Notes under the pieces: model-generated
The model's input: the letters and a program-made list of their open reading frames with translations, nothing else
What the model was told of the DNA's origin: nothing
Database searches by the model: none
Assembly: GCF_023509525.1 (NCBI RefSeq)
Contig: NZ_JAKNCJ010000008.1
Span: forward strand, 1-64,000
From: Brachybacterium equifaecis
GTDB lineage: Bacteria > Actinomycetota > Actinomycetes > Actinomycetales > Dermabacteraceae
Length of the DNA: 64,000 bases
Reading direction: 5' to 3'
Part shown: piece by piece, positions 9,184 to 18,432 of the stretch
Position numbering within the stretch: the stretch's first letter is position 1
Layout of the letters: each line of letters begins with the position of its first letter
Translations under genes and position numbers: made by a program

Positions 9184-10521
9184 ATGGAACGCCAACATGA
9201 TGCAGTGCTGCGCACCGTCGCCGAGCGGAACGTGCGCTTCGTGCGCCTGTGGTTCTGCGATGTCGTCGGGACGCTGAAGTCGATCGCGATCTCGCCCGAG
9301 GATCTCGAGAGCGCCTTCGACGAGGGGATCGGCTTCGACGGCTCCACCATCGAGGGCCTCACGCGCGCCTACGAGTCCGACATGCTCCTGCGCCCGGATC
9401 CGGCGACGTTCCAGCTGCTGCCCTGGCGGGGAGAGACCGAGGGCACCGCCCGCATGATGTGCGACGTGCTCACGCCCGACGGAGAACCCGCCGCCTCGGA
9501 TCCCCGCCGCGTGCTCAAGGACGCCCTCGCCCGCGCCGAGGCGAAGGGTCTGGAGCTGTACCTCCACCCCGAGATCGAGTTCTACCTCTTCCGCGAGCCC
9601 TATCAGTCGGGGGAGCCGCTGGTCCCGATCGACTCCGCCGGCTACTTCGACCACGTCCACAAGGGCGCGGGCAAGGACTTCCGCCGCACGGCCATCCAGT
9701 ACCTCGAGCAGATGAACATCCAGGTCGAGTACTCGCATCACGAGAACGGGCCCGGTCAGAACGAGATCGACCTGCGCTACACCGATGCGCTCACCGCGGC
9801 GGACAACATCCTCACGTTCCGCACGGTGGTGAAGGAGGTCGCGCTCACGATGGGGCAGTCGGCCACGTTCATGCCGAAGCCGATGATCGAGCATCCCGGA
9901 TCCGGGATGCACACGCATCTCTCGCTCTTCCAGGGCGGGAAGAACGCGTTCCACGAGCCGGGCGCCGAGTACGGGCTCTCCCGCCTCGCCCGCCAGTTCA
10001 TCGCGGGTCTGCTGCGGCACGCGCCCGAGTACTGCGCGCTGACCAACCAGTTCGTGAACTCCTACAAGCGGCTGTGGGGCGCGCAGGAGGCCCCGAGCTA
10101 CGTGACCTGGGGCCACAACAACCGCTCGGCCCTGGTCCGCGTGCCGTTCCACAAGCCCACTAAGGGCACGAGCTCCCGCATCGAGTTCCGCGGCGCCGAT
10201 TCCGCGTGCAACCCCTACCTCGCCTTCGCCGCGCTGCTGTCGGCGGGGATGGCGGGAATCGAGGGGGAGTACGAGCTGCCCGAGGGCGCCGAGGACACCG
10301 TCTGGGAGCTCACCGAGCGCGAGCGGCGCGCCATGGGCATCGAGCCGCTGCCGAGCGACCTCTACCGCGCGCTCGAGGTGTTCGAGGGCTCCGAGCTGAT
10401 GGCCTCGGTGCTCGGGGAGCAGGTGTTCGAGTACTTCCTGCGGAACAAGCACCAGGAGTGGCAGCGCTACCGCGAGCAGGTGACCCCGCAGGAGCTCTCC
10501 ACCACCTTCCACCTGATCTGA
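9184..10521 (+). CDS. glnA2: glutamine synthetase type I, GlnA2-like
   Basis: A glutamine synthetase-family enzyme (ATP + glutamate + ammonia to glutamine) of 445 residues. The beta-grasp N-domain shows FVRLWFCDVVG and GFDGSTIEGL; the catalytic domain has the metal and substrate motifs PEIEFYLF, YSHHENGPGQNEID, FMPKP, SGMHTHLSL and NRSALVRVP. It lacks the adenylylation tyrosine: the matching position reads EDTVWELTERE with W374, against DLYELPPEE in glnA1. It is therefore unlikely to be controlled by GlnE, although glnE begins 7 nt downstream. In M. tuberculosis the same gene holds the same place. Other GlnA-like activities (gamma-glutamylpolyamine synthetase) are possible. Confidence 0.88.
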   Translation: MERQHDAVLRTVAERNVRFVRLWFCDVVGTLKSIAISPEDLESAFDEGIGFDGSTIEGLTRAYESDMLLRPDPATFQLLPWRGETEGTARMMCDVLTPDGEPAASDPRRVLKDALARAEAKGLELYLHPEIEFYLFREPYQSGEPLVPIDSAGYFDHVHKGAGKDFRRTAIQYLEQMNIQVEYSHHENGPGQNEIDLRYTDALTAADNILTFRTVVKEVALTMGQSATFMPKPMIEHPGSGMHTHLSLFQGGKNAFHEPGAEYGLSRLARQFIAGLLRHAPEYCALTNQFVNSYKRLWGAQEAPSYVTWGHNNRSALVRVPFHKPTKGTSSRIEFRGADSACNPYLAFAALLSAGMAGIEGEYELPEGAEDTVWELTERERRAMGIEPLPSDLYRALEVFEGSELMASVLGEQVFEYFLRNKHQEWQRYREQVTPQELSTTFHLI

Positions 10522-10528
10522 GGCACCG

Positions 10529-13500
10529 ATGGCACCGCATCCCACCGCTTCGCCGTCGGAGCCGCCGGCGACCACTGGCGTCCTCGCCCGGCTCGGATTC
10601 GGGCAGACCTCCCGAGTGCAGCGATTCCTCGCCGATCCTGCGCTCCAGGGCCTCGGCCCAGGGGCGGCCGAGGTGCTCGGCGCCGCCCCCGACGGCGATG
10701 AGGCGGTGCTCGGCCTGCTGCGCCTGGCCGAGTCGTTCCGCGCCGCAGGTCGCGACTCCGAGCTCGGCGCGCTGCTGTCGGGCATCGGCGAGCCCGGCAC
10801 CCCAGGCGACCGCCTCGTGCGCCTGCTGGGCACCTCCGTGGCGCTCGGCGACTTCCTCACGCGGCACCCCGAGGCGCATCGCGCGCTGCATGCGACGGAC
10901 GATGCGCTCGCTCCGCCCGCCGGTGCGGTGCGCGAGCGGATGCTGCGCGCCGTCGGCGCCGATCCGGCGGATGCGGTCCCCGTCGGCCGGCTCGAGGGGC
11001 GGGAAGCGCGCGACGGACTGCGCATCGCCTACCACGAGCGGCTCGTGGAGATCGCGCTGGCCGACGTCAGCGCGGAGGATCCCACGCGCGTCCAGCCCGA
11101 GGTCTCCGCGGCGATCGCAGAGCTCGCGGGCGCCGCGCTCGAGGCCGCGCTCGCCACGGCGCGGGCGAGCGTCGAGGGGCAGGAGAAGGTGCGCCTCGCG
11201 GTGATCGCGATGGGCAAGACCGGCGCGCGGGAGCTCAACTACATCTCGGACGTCGACGTCGTCTACGTCGCCGCTGCAGCCGAGGAGGACGTGGACGAGG
11301 AGGAGCTCACGCGGATCGGCTCCGCCCTGTGCCGCGAGCTCGCGCGCGTGTGCGCGGACCGCACCGCCGAGGGATCGCTGTGGCAGGTCGATGCGAACCT
11401 GCGCCCCGAGGGGAAGGACGGCGAGCTCGTGCGCTCGCTGGACTCCTACCGCCGGTACTACACCCGCTGGGCGGAGAGCTGGGAGTTCCAGGCGCTGCTG
11501 AAGGCGCGCGCCGTCGCGGGGGATGCCGAACTGGGCCGGCAGTTCGAGGAGCTGGTGGAGCCGTGGGTCTGGCAGGCCTCCACGCGCGAGGGCTTCGTCG
11601 AGGGCACGCGGGCCATGCGGCGCCGGGTGATCGCGCACATCCCGCGGGACCAGGCCGACCGCAACATCAAGCTCGGACCGGGCGGGCTGCGGGACGTGGA
11701 GTTCACCGTGCAGCTGCTGCAGATGGTGCACGGCCGCACCGACGAGTCCCTCCACCTGCGCGGCACCCTTCCGGCGCTGCACGCCCTGGGCGAGGGCGGG
11801 TACATCTCCCGCGACCATGTCACCGAGCTCGACTCCGCATACCGGCTCCTGCGCACCATCGAGCACCGCCTCCAGCTCCACCGCATGCGGCGCACCCAGG
11901 TGCTGCCCACCTCCGAGGCGGAGCTGCGCCGTCTCGCGCGGAGCATCGGGACGAGCCCCGAGGAGTTCATGACGCTGTACGAGCGCACGCGGCGGCGCGT
12001 GCGCCAGCTGCACGAGGACATCTTCTACCGGCCGCTCCTGGTCACCGCCTCGAACCTCACCGACGGCCAGGTGCGGCTGAGCACCGAGGACGCGATGAGC
12101 CGGCTCGCCGCGATCGGCTACCGCGATCCCAAGCGCGCGATGGATCACATCACCGCGCTGACCGAGGGGATCTCGCGGCGCGCAGCGATCCAGCGCCAGC
12201 TCCTGCCCGCGCTCATCGAATGGTTCGCCGACGGCATCGATCCCGACTACGGCCTGCTCGCCTTCCGACGGCTCTCCGACGCGCTGGGCTCCTCCCACTG
12301 GTACCTCGCCCTGCTGCGCGACAGCGGGGCGGCCGCGCGCCGGCTCACGCGCGTGCTCTCGAGCTCACGCTTCGTCGGCGAGCAGCTCGAGCAGATCCCG
12401 GAGGCCGTGCGCTGGCTGGGGCGTGACGAAGAGCTGCGGCCGCTGGGCCGCGGTGCGCTGCACGCGGAGTTCCTCGCGGTGATCCGGCGAGTCGACAGCA
12501 CGGAGCACGCCCAGGATCTCCTGCGGCGAGCACGCCGCCGCGAGCTCGTGCGCATTGCGATGGCGCACCTCGTCGGACTCATCGATCCCGCACAGGCGGC
12601 GCGCGGCCTGACCGATCTCGCCGAGGCCGTGCTCGAGGCCGGACTGCTGGTGGCGTACCACTCCGTCGCTCTGGAGCGCGGGGCGATCGGGCAGGAGGTC
12701 GCGCCCATCGCGCCCGTCGCGCAGGAGGATGCGGAGCCTGCGCTGCCCGGTCGCCGGGAGCTGCGCGAGCGCCTCTCCGACCCGGCGCGGTCCCTCGGGG
12801 TGGAGGTCGCGCTGCTCGCGCTCGGCAGCTTCGGGGCCCGGGAGATGGGCTACGCCTCCGACGCGGACGTCCAGTTCGTCTATGCCGACCGCGGCGCGGG
12901 GGAAGCGGCGGGGGAGATCGCCGTGGCCGTAGCCGCGCACCTGCAGAAGATCCTCAACGCCCCCTCTGCCGGGGCGGACATGAAGGTCAATGCGGATCTG
13001 CGGCCCGAAGGGCGCAGCGGCGTCCTCGCCCGCTCGATCGACGCCTGGAGCGACTACTACCGGCGCGACGCGCTGACCTGGGAGCGGCAGGCGCTCGTCC
13101 GGGCCCGCGTGCTCGTGGCCTCTGAGGAGCTCGGGGCGCGACTGGCAGGGGAGATGGATCGCCACCGGTATCCGGCGAGCGGTCTGCCCGCCTCCGCCCG
13201 TCGAGAGATCTCGCGGATGAAGGCGCGCATCGAGTCCGAGCGGCTGCCGCGCGGCGCCGATCCCGCCCGCCACCTCAAGCTGGGTCGCGGGGGGATGACG
13301 GATGTGGAGTGGGTCGCCCAGCTCCTCGTCCTCGAGCACGCGCATGGGGTGCCCGCTCTGCGCACCACCGGCACGCTCGACGTGCTCGCCGCTGCTCGAG
13401 ACGCGGAGCTGATCACCCCGCGCACAGCCGAGGATCTCGGCGCGGCCTGGCTCCTCGCCTGGAAGGTGCGCCGCGCCCTGTTCCTCTGGAAGGGGCGCGA

Positions 13501-13660
13501 GGGCGACGTGCTGCCGGTGGACCGGATCGACCTGCGGGCCGTCGCGCACCTCGTCGACGGCGAGGACGCGGTCGCGCGCGATCTCGAGGAGCGGTACCTG
13601 AGGATCACCCGCCATGCGCGCACCCTCGCCGAGGAGGCCATCTTCGAGCAGGGCATCTGA
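10529..13660 (+). CDS. glnE: glutamine synthetase adenylyltransferase/adenylyl-removing enzyme
   Basis: A bifunctional enzyme of 1043 residues that adds AMP to, and removes it from, a tyrosine of glutamine synthetase. Two nucleotidyltransferase domains are visible, each with the G-x-x-E...D-x-D pattern: MGKTGARELNYISDVDVVYV near residues 228-247 and GSFGAREMGYASDADVQFV near 768-786. Each is followed by the family segment NLRPEGKDG / DLRPEGRSG and by KLGPGGLRDVEF / KLGRGGMTDVEW. A regulatory linker lies between. It follows glnA2 by 7 nt, so the two form an operon. The substrate GlnA1 is encoded convergently 1.1 kb away. GlnE is essential in M. tuberculosis. Confidence 0.95.
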   Translation: MAPHPTASPSEPPATTGVLARLGFGQTSRVQRFLADPALQGLGPGAAEVLGAAPDGDEAVLGLLRLAESFRAAGRDSELGALLSGIGEPGTPGDRLVRLLGTSVALGDFLTRHPEAHRALHATDDALAPPAGAVRERMLRAVGADPADAVPVGRLEGREARDGLRIAYHERLVEIALADVSAEDPTRVQPEVSAAIAELAGAALEAALATARASVEGQEKVRLAVIAMGKTGARELNYISDVDVVYVAAAAEEDVDEEELTRIGSALCRELARVCADRTAEGSLWQVDANLRPEGKDGELVRSLDSYRRYYTRWAESWEFQALLKARAVAGDAELGRQFEELVEPWVWQASTREGFVEGTRAMRRRVIAHIPRDQADRNIKLGPGGLRDVEFTVQLLQMVHGRTDESLHLRGTLPALHALGEGGYISRDHVTELDSAYRLLRTIEHRLQLHRMRRTQVLPTSEAELRRLARSIGTSPEEFMTLYERTRRRVRQLHEDIFYRPLLVTASNLTDGQVRLSTEDAMSRLAAIGYRDPKRAMDHITALTEGISRRAAIQRQLLPALIEWFADGIDPDYGLLAFRRLSDALGSSHWYLALLRDSGAAARRLTRVLSSSRFVGEQLEQIPEAVRWLGRDEELRPLGRGALHAEFLAVIRRVDSTEHAQDLLRRARRRELVRIAMAHLVGLIDPAQAARGLTDLAEAVLEAGLLVAYHSVALERGAIGQEVAPIAPVAQEDAEPALPGRRELRERLSDPARSLGVEVALLALGSFGAREMGYASDADVQFVYADRGAGEAAGEIAVAVAAHLQKILNAPSAGADMKVNADLRPEGRSGVLARSIDAWSDYYRRDALTWERQALVRARVLVASEELGARLAGEMDRHRYPASGLPASARREISRMKARIESERLPRGADPARHLKLGRGGMTDVEWVAQLLVLEHAHGVPALRTTGTLDVLAAARDAELITPRTAEDLGAAWLLAWKVRRALFLWKGREGDVLPVDRIDLRAVAHLVDGEDAVARDLEERYLRITRHARTLAEEAIFEQGI

Positions 13661-13751
13661 GGCGGGCGCGCGGCGATCTCACACCGCCGCCTCCCCGGGA
13701 GCGCCGATCCGCCTGCGTAGCCTGGACCGGCACCCGACCCGACGAGGAGCC

Positions 13752-14669
13752 ATGACCACACCCAGCCTGAGCGCGCAGACCGACCGCGGACGCATGTACC
13801 GCCTGGAGCCCGACGGCCCGCTCGTCTACCCCTCGATCACCACAGTCGCCGGGATGCGCGCGAAGGATCATCTCCAGGGCTGGTACGCGACCATGGCCTC
13901 GAAGCGGGCCCTCGACATGTACGCGTGGCTGGACCGCAACCCGGGCCGCGCGGGAGCAGAGATCTCGCGGGTGACGCGGGAGAAGTGGGCGACGCAGAAG
14001 AAGATCGCCGCAGCCGCCGCCGAGCACACCGCGATCGCCTCCGAGTTCGGCACGCTCGTGCACGCGATCTGCGAGGACTGGGGCCGCAGCGGCGCCCGCC
14101 CGGCCCGCGATGAGATCTCCGCGCGGATCGAGCAGATGCGCACCGAGCAGAGCGCCTTCGCCCAGGAGAGGGATCTCGACGCGCTGATCGCACGCGCCGA
14201 GGTGCGGATCGAGGGCTACGGCAGCTTCCTCGAGGACTTCCAGCCGGAGCTCGTCGAGATCGAGCAGACCGTCGTCAACCACACCGTCGGCTATGCGGGG
14301 ACGACCGATGCGATCGTGCGGATCGGCGGCTCGCTGCTCTCGGGGGACATCAAGACCTCCAAGCAGGTGCGCGGCGAATACGCGCTGCAGGGCGTCGCCG
14401 TCGTCAACGCCGAGGGCCTCCTGGACGACGACGGCAGCGTGCGCGACATGCCCGAGCTGACCGGCGCGTTCATCATCCACCTGCCCGAGGCCGGCGGATA
14501 CCGCGTAGTGCCGCTGAAGACGGGGGAGGAGGAGTGGACGGCCTTCTGCTCGCTGAAGAAGGTCTGGGCGTTCCAGTCCGACGGCAGCGCCCTGCCCGAG
14601 GCCCGCGACCCGAAGGCGCTCATGCTCAGCCTGCTGAAGGCCAAGGGCGGGCTGGACGCGCTGGGCTGA
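13752..14669 (+). CDS. PD-(D/E)XK nuclease-like protein, unknown role
   Basis: A 305-residue soluble protein sitting between glnE and glnA1. The sequence shows the RecB/Cas4-type core of the PD-(D/E)XK superfamily: H104 in GTLVHAICEDW, E169/E171 in LVEIEQTVVN, D186 in YAGTTDAIV, and D199-I-K201 in LLSGDIKTSKQ, followed by a helix YALQGVAVVNAE where related nucleases carry Q-x-x-x-Y. The 13-residue gap between D186 and D199 is the normal one. There is no helicase domain and no cluster of cysteines as in Cas4. RBS GAGGAG supports the ATG at 13752. The start lies about 90 nt after glnE. Similar proteins occur in phages as recombination exonucleases. The substrate is unknown. Confidence 0.7.
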   Translation: MTTPSLSAQTDRGRMYRLEPDGPLVYPSITTVAGMRAKDHLQGWYATMASKRALDMYAWLDRNPGRAGAEISRVTREKWATQKKIAAAAAEHTAIASEFGTLVHAICEDWGRSGARPARDEISARIEQMRTEQSAFAQERDLDALIARAEVRIEGYGSFLEDFQPELVEIEQTVVNHTVGYAGTTDAIVRIGGSLLSGDIKTSKQVRGEYALQGVAVVNAEGLLDDDGSVRDMPELTGAFIIHLPEAGGYRVVPLKTGEEEWTAFCSLKKVWAFQSDGSALPEARDPKALMLSLLKAKGGLDALG

Positions 14670-14688
14670 GCGAGCCTTCCTGAACGCG

Positions 14689-14734
14689 GAAGCGCCCGCG
14701 GGGGAGGATGTCCATCCTCGCCCGCGGGCGCTTC
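14689..14734. terminator. long bidirectional hairpin before glnA1
   Basis: A 14-bp outer stem (GAAGCGCCCGCGGG with its complement) is topped, after a G-G mismatch, by a second 7-bp stem (GAGGATG/CATCCTC) and a 2-nt tip. It separates the convergent nuclease-like gene and glnA1. Confidence 0.85.
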
Positions 14735-14756
14735 TCCTCTCTGGAGCCGGGCGGGC

Positions 14757-16187
14757 TCAGATGTCGTAGTAGAGCTCGAACTCGTAGGGGTGCGGGCGGA
14801 AGCGGAAGGGATCGATCTCGTTCTTCCGCTTGTACTCGATCCAGGTCGAGATCAGGTCCTCGGGGAACACGTCGCCCTCGGTGAGGTAGTCGTGATCGGC
14901 CTCGAGCGCGTCCAGGGCCGCGCCGAGGGAGTCGGGCAGCTGCTTGATCTGGGCGTGCTCCTCCGGGGGAAGCTCGTAGAGGTCCTTGTCCACGGGCTCG
15001 GGCGGCTCGATGCGGTTGCGGATGCCGTCGATGCCGGCCATCAGCTGCGCGGCGAAGGAGAGGTACGGGTTCGCCGACGGGTCAGGGGCGCGGAACTCGA
15101 GGCGCTTGGCCTTCGGGGAGGTGCCGGTGACAGGGATGCGGATCGCGGCGGAGCGGTTGCGCGCCGAGTACACCATGTTCACGGGCGCCTCGAAGCCGGG
15201 CACGAGTCGCTTGTACGAGTTGATCGTCGGGTTCGTGAACGCGACCAGCGAGGGCGCGTGCTCGATGAGGCCGCCGATGTACCAGCGGGCGATGTCCGAG
15301 AGGCCGCCGTAGCCGCGCTCGTCGTAGAAGAGGGGCTCGCCGTCCTTCCAGAGCGACTGGTGGGTGTGCATGCCCGAGCCGTTGTCGCCGAAGAGGGGCT
15401 TCGGCATGAAGGTCGCCGTCTTGCCGGCCTCCCACGCGACGTTCTTGATGACGTACTTGAACTTCATGACGTCGTCGGCGGCCTTGCGCAGGGTGTCGAA
15501 GCGGTAGTTGATCTCCTGCTGGCCCGCGGTGCCGACCTCGTGATGGGCGCGCTCGATGTCGAGACCGACCTCGGCGAGCTTCATGACCATCTCGTCGCGC
15601 AGATCGGCCATCTGATCGTTGGGGGAGACGGGGAAGTAGCCGGCCTTGACGCGGGTCTTGTAGCCCTGGTTGCCGCCGAACTCGGACTCGTCGCGGTCCG
15701 TGTTCCACGCGGCCTCGTCGGAGTCGATGGAGAAGAACGAGCCGTTGATGTCCGTGCGGTAGCGGATGTCGTCGAAGATGTAGAACTCGGCCTCGGCGGC
15801 GAAGAAGGCGGTGTCGGCGATGCCGGTCGACTTCAGGTACTCCTCGGCCTTGGTGGCCACCGTGCGGGGATCGCGCGAGTAGGGCTCGTCGGTGAACGGG
15901 TCCACGATCGAGAAGTTCAGGATGAGCGTCTTGTGCTCGCGGAACGGATCGATGTACGCGGTGTCCAGATCCGGGACGAGCTTCATGTCGGACTCGTGGA
16001 TGGCCTGGAAGCCGCGGATCGAGGATCCGTCGAACATCTGGCCGGTGGCCATGGCCTCTTCGGTGAAGGTCGAGGCCGGCACGTTGAAGTGCTGCATCAC
16101 GCCGGGAAGATCGCAGAAGCGGATGTCGACGAACTCGATGTCCTCTTCCTCGATGTACGTGACGATCTCACTGGGCTTGCTGAACAC
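14757..16187 (-). CDS. glnA: glutamine synthetase type I-beta (GlnA1)
   Basis: The main nitrogen-assimilation glutamine synthetase, 476 residues, a dodecamer in the cytoplasm. Motifs: [65 protein letters not shown] and the C-terminal EFELYYDI. The adenylylation site is intact: Tyr404 in [10 protein letters not shown], matching Tyr397 of E. coli. It is therefore the expected target of GlnE encoded just beyond. The insert of ~25 residues typical of the I-beta subgroup is present. The start is ATG 16187, preceded by GGAGGA. Transcription is divergent from the RDD gene. Confidence 0.97.
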   Translation of the reverse strand: MFSKPSEIVTYIEEEDIEFVDIRFCDLPGVMQHFNVPASTFTEEAMATGQMFDGSSIRGFQAIHESDMKLVPDLDTAYIDPFREHKTLILNFSIVDPFTDEPYSRDPRTVATKAEEYLKSTGIADTAFFAAEAEFYIFDDIRYRTDINGSFFSIDSDEAAWNTDRDESEFGGNQGYKTRVKAGYFPVSPNDQMADLRDEMVMKLAEVGLDIERAHHEVGTAGQQEINYRFDTLRKAADDVMKFKYVIKNVAWEAGKTATFMPKPLFGDNGSGMHTHQSLWKDGEPLFYDERGYGGLSDIARWYIGGLIEHAPSLVAFTNPTINSYKRLVPGFEAPVNMVYSARNRSAAIRIPVTGTSPKAKRLEFRAPDPSANPYLSFAAQLMAGIDGIRNRIEPPEPVDKDLYELPPEEHAQIKQLPDSLGAALDALEADHDYLTEGDVFPEDLISTWIEYKRKNEIDPFRFRPHPYEFELYYDI

Positions 16188-16425
16188 ATGTCCTCCATCC
16201 GCGCGCGGTCGCGCGCGTCTTCACGAACCTTCTGATGGGCCCCGCCGAGCGGGGCGCGGAGAGTCTCCGCCGCGGGACCGCAGCGGGCCGGCCCCGATGC
16301 TCGAAGTCTAGGCAGGCGGAGCGGGCAGATCGTGCAGACGCCCCGGGAGGGCCCTGGATGCGCGTCCGGCCAGCGGCGCGGGTCCTCGAGGCTGAGGGAT
16401 GGGCGACCCCGGCGCGGCGCCCGAC
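16188..16425. other. glnA1-RDD intergenic region
   Basis: It holds the glnA1 promoter on the minus strand. I looked for AmtR- or GlnR-type nitrogen operators and found no convincing match. Several GC-rich short inverted repeats (for example CCCCGC...GCGGGG near 16239-16255) are present but not distinctive. No gene is seen. Confidence 0.4.
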
Positions 16426-16431
16426 TACCCT
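16426..16431 (+). promoter_or_regulatory. -10 box for leaderless RDD gene
   Basis: TACCCT ends 6 nt before GTG 16438; there is no ribosome site. Confidence 0.6.
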
Positions 16432-16437
16432 GGACGG

Positions 16438-16872
16438 GTGATCGATCGCGACGACCTGGGTGCATGGCTGGACGGACCTCCGGTGGAGGAGGGATACTGC
16501 AAGGGCTCTCGGCTGGGCCTGCCCGCGGAGGGATCCGGTTCCGTCGCCCCGTTCGGCCGGCGCGTGCTGTCCCTCCTGGTGGACTGGGCGATCTGCCTCC
16601 TGCTGAGCTGGGCCCTGTTCGACTACTCCTCGCTCGCCTCGCTGCTGCTGCTGGCGGCGCAGAATGTGGTGCTGATCAGCCTGTTCGGCACGACGATCGG
16701 TCAGCTCCTGCTGCGGGTGCGCGTCACTCCGGTGCAGGGCCGCTCCCCGATGATCCTGCGCGCGCTCGTGCGCACAGCGCTCCTGCTGCTCGTCCTGCCC
16801 GGAGTCATCTGGAACCGCGACTTGCAGCCTCTGCATGACGTGGTCGCCGGCACGGCGGTCGTGCGCGCCTGA
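16438..16872 (+). CDS. RDD-family membrane protein
   Basis: A 144-residue integral membrane protein. The RDD signature is seen in FGRRVLSLLVDWAICLL, with the Arg and Asp of the first helix, and three hydrophobic segments follow (about residues 43-62, 65-85 and 105-125). The last helix is followed by DLQPLHDVVAGTAVV, the conserved end of the family. GTG 16438 is chosen over ATG 16399 because the -10-like TACCCT would lie inside the longer version. The same family member precedes glnA1 in M. tuberculosis (Rv2219A). Its transport role is unknown. Confidence 0.85.
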   Translation: MIDRDDLGAWLDGPPVEEGYCKGSRLGLPAEGSGSVAPFGRRVLSLLVDWAICLLLSWALFDYSSLASLLLLAAQNVVLISLFGTTIGQLLLRVRVTPVQGRSPMILRALVRTALLLLVLPGVIWNRDLQPLHDVVAGTAVVRA

Positions 16873-16907
16873 GCCCTGACGGGGTCCGGCCCGGGCAGTC
16901 GGGACGC

Positions 16908-16925
16908 GCCGCGGCGCTCCGCGGC
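16908..16925 (+). terminator. possible terminator of the RDD gene
   Basis: Seven-bp stem GCCGCGG/CCGCGGC with loop CGCT, 35 nt after the stop. Short, without a U-tract, so only tentative. Confidence 0.35.
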
Positions 16926-17024
16926 ACACCGCGCCGCCCTCCCGGCCCGCGGGGCCCCGAGGCGGGCAGGGGCGGAAGATCACGATCAGGTAACGAATGT
17001 CACGGAACGATAACGGAGGTCGCG

Positions 17025-17528
17025 ATGCGCGCACTGAACGAGCAGGAGATCCGCGGGAGCCTGCTGAACGGGTCCAAGCACGAGATGGCCCAGGCGAGCC
17101 TGCCGGATCTCTCCGCCGTCGCCTGGGAGAGGGAGATCTACCTGGGCTGGACCGACGCGAAGCGGCCGCAGGAGTCCTACGTGGTCTTCGAGGATCCGGA
17201 ATCCGGGGAGCTCCTCGGGGCCATCCTGCGCGCCGCACCGGCGCCCGCCGGTCGGCGCAAGATGATGTGCTCCTGGTGCCAGGACATCACCGAGCTCGAC
17301 AACGTCGCCTTCGTCAGCGCGAAGCGCACAGGAGCAGCCGGTCGCAGCGGGAGCACCATCGGCACCTCGCTGTGCCGGGACTTCTCGTGCTCGAAGAACG
17401 TGCGGCGACTGCCCTCGATCTCGGAGGTCTCCGATCCCGCCGAGCAGGAATGGTGGACCCAGCGCCGCATCGCCGACCTGCAGCAGAAGATCCGCGGCTT
17501 CTTCGTGCAGCTGCGCGGCGGGGCTTGA
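17025..17528 (+). CDS. FBP/FusB-like treble-clef protein
   Basis: A 167-residue protein of the FBP C-terminal (EF-G-binding, FusB-like) family. The N-terminal half is helical and the C-terminal half contains a four-cysteine treble clef: MMCSWCQD at about residue 83 and SLCRDFSCSKNVRR at about 119. FusB of staphylococci binds EF-G and rescues it from fusidic acid; the actinobacterial versions are chromosomal, and a resistance role is not shown. The ATG at 17025 has GGAGG seven nt upstream. Transcribed alone and bounded by a strong terminator. Confidence 0.8.
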   Translation: MRALNEQEIRGSLLNGSKHEMAQASLPDLSAVAWEREIYLGWTDAKRPQESYVVFEDPESGELLGAILRAAPAPAGRRKMMCSWCQDITELDNVAFVSAKRTGAAGRSGSTIGTSLCRDFSCSKNVRRLPSISEVSDPAEQEWWTQRRIADLQQKIRGFFVQLRGGA

Positions 17529-17540
17529 GGCGCGGAACGG

Positions 17541-17584
17541 GCGAAGGGCGGCGGCCGGGGATCCACCCGGCCGCCGCCCTTCGC
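17541..17584. terminator. 19-bp perfect bidirectional hairpin
   Basis: GCGAAGGGCGGCGGCCGGG pairs perfectly with its complement around loop GATCCA. It sits between convergent genes (FBP and DUF4191). It is the longest uninterrupted stem in the window and has no U-tract. Confidence 0.9.
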
Positions 17585-17630
17585 TGCGCTGCCGCCTTCT
17601 CCTCATCGCTCGGATGGGGAGCCGTGCGAC

Positions 17631-18410
17631 TCAGCGCATCATCGAGCGCTTGCTCACCCGCGTGCGGGAGGGGTCGATGCCCTGGGGCACTGCGCTGCGG
17701 ATCGAGGGGGTCAGCGCCGACAGGCGCTTGGTGACCGCCGCGGACTCATCGCGCGTGAGGGCCTTCTGCATGCGCTGCATGTAGGTGGGGAGCTTGTGCA
17801 GGGGCACCTGGCCCTCGCCCTCGCCGACGATGATGCGGTGCACGGGAACGGGCTCGCCGTGCAGCACGCGGGCCACGCGCTTGGACTCCTTGTCGAGCAG
17901 GCGCATGGAGGTGCCGGAGCCGTCCTCAGCCACCAGGGCCACGCCGCCGCGGCCCGAGGCGCGGAAGATCATCTTCTGCGAGCGGGGGTCCATCTGCACG
18001 GGCTCCTCGTAGACGTCCCACCCGCGACGGATCGACTGCATGGCGGCGAGCGGGGCTCCCGGCTGATCCTTGATGCGGGTGAAGGCCGCGAGCTCGGCCT
18101 TGCGGGCGAGGATGAACATCGCGATCAGCAGTCCGACTGCGAGACCGAGGAAGACCCCGTACCACGGGCTGCGGAACACCAGCCAGCTCAGCAGCACGCC
18201 CACCACGATGGCGCCGAAGAGGCCCAGGAGCATGTACGGGAGGGTCGTGCGGTCCGCCTCCTGCGTCATGCGGAAGACCTCGCCGAACTGCTTGATCCGG
18301 CCGGGCTTCTTCTCCGGGGCTGCGGCGGCGGCAGGGCGCGCGCCGCGCCCGGTCGTCGAGGCGTTCTGCGGGCGAGCCGCGCGGGCGGCCGTGGCGTCGT
18401 TGCGTGCCAT
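17631..18410 (-). CDS. DUF4191 membrane protein
   Basis: A 259-residue protein with a basic, Ala-rich N-terminal tail, two adjacent transmembrane helices (about residues 58-82, LPYMLLGLFGAIVVGVLLSW, and 86-106) and a cytoplasmic domain containing MQSIRRGWDVYEEPVQMDP and PTYMQRMQKALTRDE. This matches the DUF4191 family (M. tuberculosis Rv2219), always next to lipA in actinobacteria. It lies 22 nt after lipA on the same strand, so it is the last gene of a lipB-lipA-DUF4191 run. No function is known; co-occurrence suggests a link to lipoylation or to membrane-associated dehydrogenase complexes. Confidence 0.88.
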   Translation of the reverse strand: MARNDATAARAARPQNASTTGRGARPAAAAAPEKKPGRIKQFGEVFRMTQEADRTTLPYMLLGLFGAIVVGVLLSWLVFRSPWYGVFLGLAVGLLIAMFILARKAELAAFTRIKDQPGAPLAAMQSIRRGWDVYEEPVQMDPRSQKMIFRASGRGGVALVAEDGSGTSMRLLDKESKRVARVLHGEPVPVHRIIVGEGEGQVPLHKLPTYMQRMQKALTRDESAAVTKRLSALTPSIRSAVPQGIDPSRTRVSKRSMMR

Positions 18411-18432
18411 GGGTCAGTCTCTTCTCGTGCTC

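Noticed and set aside
7510-11025. Very long open frame (1171 codons) on the minus strand
   Set aside because: Only the first 867 nt (7510-8376) encode a recognisable protein, PanB. The rest is antisense to the lipoprotein, glnA2 and glnE and is open only because GC-rich codons rarely give stops.
16981-17010. TAACGAATGTCACGGAACGA segment before the FBP gene as a nitrogen-regulator site
   Set aside because: It does not satisfy the GlnR pattern GTnAC-n6-GAAAC or the AmtR palindrome.
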